From contig JAICJQ010000009.1 in assembly GCA_025928335.1 (NCBI GenBank), positions 1-42,842 on the forward strand: 42,842 nucleotides of DNA, read 5' to 3'. The DNA is from Gemmatimonadaceae bacterium (GTDB lineage Bacteria; Gemmatimonadota; Gemmatimonadetes; Gemmatimonadales; Gemmatimonadaceae). Below, one piece after another: positions 38,683 through 42,842 of the stretch. The first letter of the stretch is position 1; every line of letters begins with the position of its first letter. The translations under genes and the position numbers were made by a program. The notes below the pieces were generated by a model. The model was not told the origin of the DNA. It did not search any database and saw only the letters and a list, made by a program, of their open reading frames with translations.

Positions 38683-40287
38683 TCAGTACCACTGGAACGC
38701 GTTCGCCGACATCGCCAGAGCGATTGTCTCACGAACACGAGTGTCGTTGAACGTGCCGGCCTTGAGGTACGACAGCAGGCCCGTACGCGTCACCAGCGGC
38801 ATCTCGCCGCCGAAGAAGTTCTGATCGATCAAATCGACTGCCGCGTCGGGAGAGCCGGCGCGATACTGCGTCGTGTCCAACGCAACCGTCGTCGCCGAGT
38901 TGAAGTTCGACATCGAGGTGGCGAACGACCATCGGGGAAGGATGTTGCCGGCCCAGTACTCGATCTTGTCGGGATAGCCGTCCGGCGTATCCCACGCAAA
39001 GAGCTGTTGGCCGAGGTTCGTCAGCGAGTTGCTGAGCGTCGTGGCGCTCGTAACGCTCACGTTCGTCGATCGCATCGCCGACACGAGGAAATGGGACGGC
39101 CGCTTCAGCTTCATCGGCGCCGCCGGCAGCCACGTCTCGTTGAGGATGGCGCGGACCATCGCCTTGATGTCGCCACCCGTCGCGCGATAAGCCGACGCGA
39201 CCGCAGCGATCTGCGTTTCACTCGGACTCGGCGTGAGCAACCACCTCAGCATCTTGGCGGCGATAAAGCGTGCCGTGCTCGGATGGTTCACGAGCAGGTC
39301 GAGCATTTGCTCGCCTTCCTTGATGCCATCCGCGCCGAGTGATGGGGAGCCCGCGGGAATCGTCACTCCGAGTACGGTCTTTGAACCCCAATCGTGCAGC
39401 TCGGGACGGAAGACGAACTGACCGCGACCCTGCACGGTCCAACCGGTGAGGACGCGCGACAGCTCGGCGACGTCGTTTTGTGTGTAACCGCCGTCCACAC
39501 CGAGGGTGTGGAGCTCCATGATCTCGCGCGCGTAGTTCTGATTTGGCGCGGTGTTGCGGCTCGCGTTCTGATCGAGATAGACCATCATCGAGGCGCTGTG
39601 CGCACTCGCCTTGAGCAGATCCGGGAACTTGCCGAGCGCGTTCTTGCGAATCACGTCGCGCTGATCGGCAACGAGCAGATAGCCGACCTTGTCGATGTCC
39701 TGGTTGAAATGGTCGCTCCAGAGCTCCGTCATGCGCTGGTGCAGCTGTCGCTGCGAAAACGCGGAGCGATAGAGCGTGGAGTCGCGCAACTGCGACTGCA
39801 TCTGGCCGGCGTCGGCGCTGAACAGCGTATCCGACGACTGGCTCATGAGCGGCCATTTCTGCGCGATGATATTCTCGACCGCCGTGTCGTCGATGCGCGA
39901 CGAGTTGAGCTGATAGTTCAGGTAGCCCTGATAGCCCATCGAATTGACGCGCTGCACTTCCGCCGGCGTAATGCCGAGCGTGACGCGGCGCACCAGTCGC
40001 GTTCCGCCGCTGTCCCACTCGGCGAACGCGCCGACCATCTCATTCGGCTGAATTCCAGCCAGTGGTTCGGTCGTCGGCGTATCGGTGGGGGCTGTGCGTC
40101 GCCGCCGGATCGCCTGCGCCGACGCGCGCTTCGGGAACACCGCCGCCGCGGCGAGGGCGCCGAGGAAGACGAACGACCGACGAGAGGGCCGATCAGCTGA
40201 GGACTCCTCGGAGCCGGCCGCGTCCACCTCGTCCTGCGGTTCGTCGCTTGCGGAAACTGCGGCGCCAGATCGTGTCGTCATGCGCAT
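38683..40287 (-). CDS. DUF1800 family Tat-exported protein
   Basis: 534-residue protein of the DUF1800 family, predicted largely alpha-helical, biochemical role unknown. The N terminus is acidic, then a Tat signal PSRRSFVFLGALAAAAVFP (about 35-53). Family features include RRVTLGITPAEVQRV, WSDHFNQDI, NYAREIMELHTLGVDGGYTQNDVAELSRVLTGWTV in two parts around residues 250-290, and LLTPSPSETQIAA. First gene of the DUF1800-DUF1501 operon. The ATG two codons later is an alternative start. About 160 bases separate it from the divergent small secreted protein gene. Confidence 0.9.
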   Translation of the reverse strand: MRMTTRSGAAVSASDEPQDEVDAAGSEESSADRPSRRSFVFLGALAAAAVFPKRASAQAIRRRRTAPTDTPTTEPLAGIQPNEMVGAFAEWDSGGTRLVRRVTLGITPAEVQRVNSMGYQGYLNYQLNSSRIDDTAVENIIAQKWPLMSQSSDTLFSADAGQMQSQLRDSTLYRSAFSQRQLHQRMTELWSDHFNQDIDKVGYLLVADQRDVIRKNALGKFPDLLKASAHSASMMVYLDQNASRNTAPNQNYAREIMELHTLGVDGGYTQNDVAELSRVLTGWTVQGRGQFVFRPELHDWGSKTVLGVTIPAGSPSLGADGIKEGEQMLDLLVNHPSTARFIAAKMLRWLLTPSPSETQIAAVASAYRATGGDIKAMVRAILNETWLPAAPMKLKRPSHFLVSAMRSTNVSVTSATTLSNSLTNLGQQLFAWDTPDGYPDKIEYWAGNILPRWSFATSMSNFNSATTVALDTTQYRAGSPDAAVDLIDQNFFGGEMPLVTRTGLLSYLKAGTFNDTRVRETIALAMSANAFQWY

Positions 40288-40451
40288 GCGGATTCCCTCG
40301 GCTTCATGAGGTCACTCAGACCGCAACAGTGTCGGGTGACGCCCGGAGTTGCCTCAACGTTAAGGTCGGACCCGGCGTCCGCCCGTCACGCTCAACCGGC
40401 ATATCCTCCAGACGATTGTCAAACCCCGACGTCGCACCACATTGTAAGGCC

Positions 40452-40856
40452 ATGAATTCCTACCGACTGTCAACCATCCTCCTGCTTGTCCCGGCACTTG
40501 CTGCCGCACAGGCCCGATGGAAAGAAATCGGCAAGACGGCCAATGGTAACTCCGTGTACGTTGACCCGCGCAGTGTGAAAAAGGTCAACGGCATCATCAC
40601 CGCGCGGGTTCGAGTGAGGTTCGATCCGCCGGTAAAGACGCCGCAGGGTATGTGGGCCAGCTCACAGACGCTCGCGATGTTCGACTGCGCCAAGTCGGCG
40701 ATCGCCGCGAAGGAAAACGTCTATTACGCTGACGATAAAGGCGTGAAGGTCGTCGAACGGAAGGTGAACGCGCAGCCGGGATTCGGACCGGTGCTGGGCG
40801 GCTCGATGGCCAAATTGGCTCTGGACTATCTATGCACGCCGACGCCGCCCAAATGA
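40452..40856 (+). CDS. Small secreted surface-adhesin-E-like protein
   Basis: 134-residue exported protein. A signal peptide ends after LAAA (about residue 19). The mature part starts RWKEIGKTANGNSVYVDPRSV and continues with beta strands typical of the small Adhesin_E/CpeE-type domain found as an accessory in many Gram-negatives: VNGIITARVRVRFDPP, and a conserved Cys pair (FDCAKSA and LDYLCTP) that may form a disulfide. Its role is unknown; a binding function is suggested only by family. AAGG lies a few bases before the ATG. The stop is one base from the convergent regulator gene. Confidence 0.7.
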   Translation: MNSYRLSTILLLVPALAAAQARWKEIGKTANGNSVYVDPRSVKKVNGIITARVRVRFDPPVKTPQGMWASSQTLAMFDCAKSAIAAKENVYYADDKGVKVVERKVNAQPGFGPVLGGSMAKLALDYLCTPTPPK

Positions 40857-40857
40857 G

Positions 40858-41499
40858 CTAGGCGCTTCGGCGGATCTCGAAGCGGCAACGCGCGCTGCCG
40901 TCGCTCCGGTCGCAGCACTCACGGACCTCGGCGCCGGTCACTCCGGCGACCAGTTCCTCCATCGCGCGACAGACGCCTGGCTGCACACGAACCGCGCTCG
41001 CGATCGGACAAGCATGGCCGCGAATGACGAACCCTGCGTCATTGCTTTCGACATCGACTTCCGCGCCGAGCTCGCCAAGCAGTGACGCGGCCAATCGGGC
41101 ACGCGCCGCGAGCGATGCGGATTTCGGCGCGGATTCTTGATCCTCGGCGAGCTTCCGGCCGACTTCACGGAAAAGCGCGTCCAGCTCCTTGCTGTCGAGC
41201 CGGTGTTCGAGAGCGACAAGCAGCGCTTCGAGGATCGGCGCGTACGCCGCCGAGAGATGTGGCTCGGCGTCCGGAGAAATCCGGTAGACGGTCGCCGGCT
41301 TGCCCGGCGTTCCCGTTCGCCGGATGCTGGACTGCTCGACGACGCCGGCGCCCTCGAGCACGGTGAGGTGTGACCGCACGCCGTTATCGGTCACGTCGAG
41401 TTCGGCCGCCAATTCGTCCACGGTTTTCTCGCCGCGACGCAACAGCCGGATGATGCGACCACGCATCGCTCCGCCAATCGTCGTTTCCCACCAACGCAT
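40858..41499 (-). CDS. SufR-like winged-helix regulator with cysteine cluster
   Basis: 213-residue DNA-binding regulator. An ArsR/DeoR-type winged helix covers about residues 5-75 (RGRIIRLLRRGEKTVDELAAELDVTDNGVRSHLTVLEGAG). The C-terminal half has a cysteine set, HACPIASAVRVQPGVCR then ECC and ARCRFE. The first two cysteines are twelve residues apart as in the Fe-S repressor SufR (C-x12-C), but the later spacing differs. An Fe-S or other metal/redox sensor is likely, though not certain. The ATG at 41499 has GGAGGT just upstream. Divergent from the DUF4142 gene, whose promoter overlaps an inverted repeat that could be its operator. No suf genes are visible. Confidence 0.8.
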   Translation of the reverse strand: MRWWETTIGGAMRGRIIRLLRRGEKTVDELAAELDVTDNGVRSHLTVLEGAGVVEQSSIRRTGTPGKPATVYRISPDAEPHLSAAYAPILEALLVALEHRLDSKELDALFREVGRKLAEDQESAPKSASLAARARLAASLLGELGAEVDVESNDAGFVIRGHACPIASAVRVQPGVCRAMEELVAGVTGAEVRECCDRSDGSARCRFEIRRSA

Positions 41500-41541
41500 G
41501 CGCACCTCCGCACCAAGCAATCTATCCCGCGCGAATAATTA

Positions 41542-41559
41542 GTCAATGAATTTCTTGAC
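41542..41559. promoter_or_regulatory. Candidate operator overlapping the -35 box
   Basis: Inverted repeat GTCAA-8-TTGAC (41542-41546 and 41555-41559) whose right arm is the -35 hexamer of the downstream promoter. It lies in the divergent gap between the SufR-like regulator and the DUF4142 gene, so binding could block that promoter and control the regulator gene itself. Inferred from symmetry and position. Confidence 0.4.
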
Positions 41560-41583
41560 AAATACCGGGGACGCCCATACGAT
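41555..41583 (+). promoter_or_regulatory. Sigma-70-type promoter for the DUF4142 gene
   Basis: A perfect -35 hexamer TTGACA (41555-41560) is followed after 17 bases by TACGAT (41578-41583, four of six matches to TATAAT). Transcription would begin near 41590, about 50 bases before the DUF4142 start codon. Confidence 0.65.
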
Positions 41584-41640
41584 GTCGGACAGACGATTCA
41601 CCTGTCGTCGAACTTCCACTAACGCAAAGGAATGGTGCAC

Positions 41641-42174
41641 ATGACGTCATTTCAGCTCTCGCGGTGGTCGCTGGTGGCCGCGGCCGTTGTCGCGATCTCA
41701 CCGGTGTACGCGCAGACCAAGTCGGCGAAACTCGACGATCCGACCATCGTTGCGATCTTCGACGCCGCGAACACGTGGGACATTCAGACCGGCCAGCTTG
41801 CCGAAAAGAAAGGGTCGACGAAGGAGATCCGCGACTTCGGCGCGATGCTCGCACGTGACCACAAGAACGTCCGTCAGCAAGGACGCGATCTCGCCAAGAA
41901 GCTCGGCGTGACGCCGACGCCGCCGAAGGACTTCGCGATGACGAAGGACCACGAGGCAGCGATGAAGAAGCTCGAGTCACTCAAGGGCAAAGAGTTCGAC
42001 AAGGCGTTCCTGGAGCACGAAGTCGCCTACCATAAGGCGGTGATCGACGCCATGACGACGACGCTTCTCCCCGCCCTCCAGAACGCCGAGGTGAAGGACT
42101 TGGTCACCAAGGTCGCGCCGGCCTTCAAGGCGCATGAAGACGCCGCGCAAAACATGCTCAACAAGATGTCGTAA
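41641..42174 (+). CDS. DUF4142 secreted ferritin-like protein
   Basis: 177-residue exported helical protein. A signal peptide ends at VYA (about residue 24). The mature part matches DUF4142: IVAIFDAANTWDIQTGQLAEKKGSTKEIRDFG, ARDHKNVRQQGRDLAKKLGV, and FDKAFLEHEVAYHKAVID, with His residues placed as in ferritin-like four-helix bundles. Function unproven; members are often stress-induced envelope proteins. ATG at 41641 is favoured by AAAGGA ending nine bases before it; an ATG at 41632 has almost no spacing. Driven by the promoter at 41555 and possibly controlled by the divergent SufR-like regulator. Confidence 0.83.
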   Translation: MTSFQLSRWSLVAAAVVAISPVYAQTKSAKLDDPTIVAIFDAANTWDIQTGQLAEKKGSTKEIRDFGAMLARDHKNVRQQGRDLAKKLGVTPTPPKDFAMTKDHEAAMKKLESLKGKEFDKAFLEHEVAYHKAVIDAMTTTLLPALQNAEVKDLVTKVAPAFKAHEDAAQNMLNKMS

Positions 42175-42242
42175 CCGGCTCGCGCACTTCCCGACTGCAC
42201 CCGTCGGCAGTAATCTATTTTCGGGCTTTCTTCGGGTGCAGA

Positions 42243-42686
42243 ATGAAGCGGATTTGGTTCGCGACCGACGGTCGGCCGCACGACGCAGTCTTGGGCGTGT
42301 TCACCACCAAGGAGGGCGCGGAGCGGTATTGCGAGACCTTGATCGAGCGCTATTCGCTCGGGAAAAACCTCAGCGTCATGGGCAAACCATTAGCCCATGA
42401 CGCTGACGCTTGGCGGCTCGGTCTTGGCCCGACGGTATCTCCCGCGAACCTCGACGAGGAGGTCGAGTTTCTCCGCGGCGCATGGGTCGTGAAGGTCGAC
42501 GAGACCTGTCGCATGGTTGCGTGCGAGTTCAGCACGAAGCTCAAGCCGAACCAACCCCCGTCGATTTACCGCGTCGGCATCCATCGGATCTGCCAGGCCC
42601 ACGGGCGTACCCCGCACGGGGCTCTCGACGCGGCCCGCAAAGCCATGGTCGCCCACCTCGGCCGCGCCCGCACCTCGCCCCCCTAA
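42243..42686 (+). CDS. Hypothetical protein
   Basis: 147-residue protein I do not recognise. No signal peptide or membrane segment. The N-terminal part (MKRIWFATDGRPHDAVLGVFTTKEGAERYCETL) reads like a small alpha/beta domain; the middle has a tryptophan strand (RGAWVVKVDETCRMVACEF), and the C terminus is helical and basic. Codon use looks like its neighbours (GC-rich third positions), which supports a real gene. It ends ten bases before the large palindrome at 42696, so it could be an accessory gene beside a mobile repeat. Confidence 0.6.
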   Translation: MKRIWFATDGRPHDAVLGVFTTKEGAERYCETLIERYSLGKNLSVMGKPLAHDADAWRLGLGPTVSPANLDEEVEFLRGAWVVKVDETCRMVACEFSTKLKPNQPPSIYRVGIHRICQAHGRTPHGALDAARKAMVAHLGRARTSPP

Positions 42687-42695
42687 TGGAAACGG

Positions 42696-42754
42696 TCCCA
42701 TTGGGGTCAGACCCTGTTTACAAATATGGTAAACAGGGTCTGACCCCAATGGGA
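42696..42754. repeat. Perfect 26-bp inverted repeat with 7-base loop
   Basis: Arms 42696-42721 and 42729-42754 are perfectly complementary; the loop is AAATATG. Each arm contains GGGGTCAGACCC followed by TGTTTAC. TCTTTT follows on the plus strand, so it can also act as terminator of the hypothetical gene. Palindromes with the GGGGTCAGACCC core are often seen beside REP-associated Y1 transposases in environmental bacteria (from memory, not checked); no transposase is visible before the window ends. Confidence 0.8.
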
Positions 42755-42842
42755 TCTTTTGACGGCAGTGGGGCCGTCTGCGACGTAGGGCGGTGTACCG
42801 GGCCGGCTGCGACGCTCCCAAGCCTCGGACGGCGCGGTGGGA

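Overview
The window is GC-rich bacterial chromosome with short intergenic spaces. The gene content suggests a Gemmatimonadota-like, diderm soil or sediment bacterium: many secreted WD40-type peptidases, a VPS10/sortilin-like BNR protein, a DUF1501/DUF1800 Tat pair, a TonB receptor, an OprP-like porin, lipoproteins and KaiB/KaiC proteins. This placement is an inference from gene content; there is no rRNA gene here to prove it. I see no rRNA, tRNA, CRISPR array, prophage or intact insertion sequence.

Region 1 (1-9.2 kb). A MATE exporter, cut by the left edge, converges on a minus-strand operon of tricorn-like protease, M28 peptidase, PnuC and NadR-type kinase. These genes are joined by ATGA overlaps or a 1-bp gap. 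PnuC and the kinase should form a nicotinamide riboside uptake and NAD salvage pair. A Sua5 tRNA-modification gene and a phosphate-selective porin follow. Region 2 (9.3-12.7 kb). A propeller-phosphoesterase lipoprotein, a stand-alone infA and a glycine-zipper lipoprotein.

Region 3 (12.7-18.7 kb) is the most interesting part. A PAS histidine kinase with an unusual C-terminal RsbRD-like helical domain is divergent from a kaiB-kaiC operon. The KaiC keeps both ATPase sites and the Ser/Thr autophosphorylation pair. kaiB can only reach full length from a CTG codon. Ten bases after kaiC comes a TPP riboswitch whose conserved 3' strand contains the Shine-Dalgarno sequence of a TonB-dependent receptor, so that receptor probably imports thiamine or a related compound.

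Region 4 (18.8-30 kb). A cysteine-rich copper-storage-type protein, a small secreted protein and a lytic transglycosylase on the plus strand. On the minus strand lies a chain of GHL10 glycosidase-like protein, a second KaiC-family ATPase (also apparently starting at CTG), a histidine kinase with a pseudo-receiver domain, a sortilin-like propeller protein and a quinone oxidoreductase. The window therefore holds two separate KaiC plus histidine kinase modules about 10 kb apart. A gene-free stretch of about 670 bases follows, with an orphan terminator and a long imperfect inverted repeat.

Region 5 (30.2-42.8 kb). A secreted amidase, a YcbB-like L,D-transpeptidase, and a tight four-gene operon (TauE/SafE, DUF1634, cytochrome b, Tat lipoprotein molybdoenzyme) that looks like a sulfite or sulfonate redox unit. 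Then come a lipoprotein/cupredoxin divergent pair, the DUF1501/DUF1800 pair, a small secreted protein, a SufR-like regulator divergent from a DUF4142 gene with a clear sigma-70 promoter, and a hypothetical gene. The window ends in a near-perfect 59-bp palindrome that resembles REP/IS-associated repeats.
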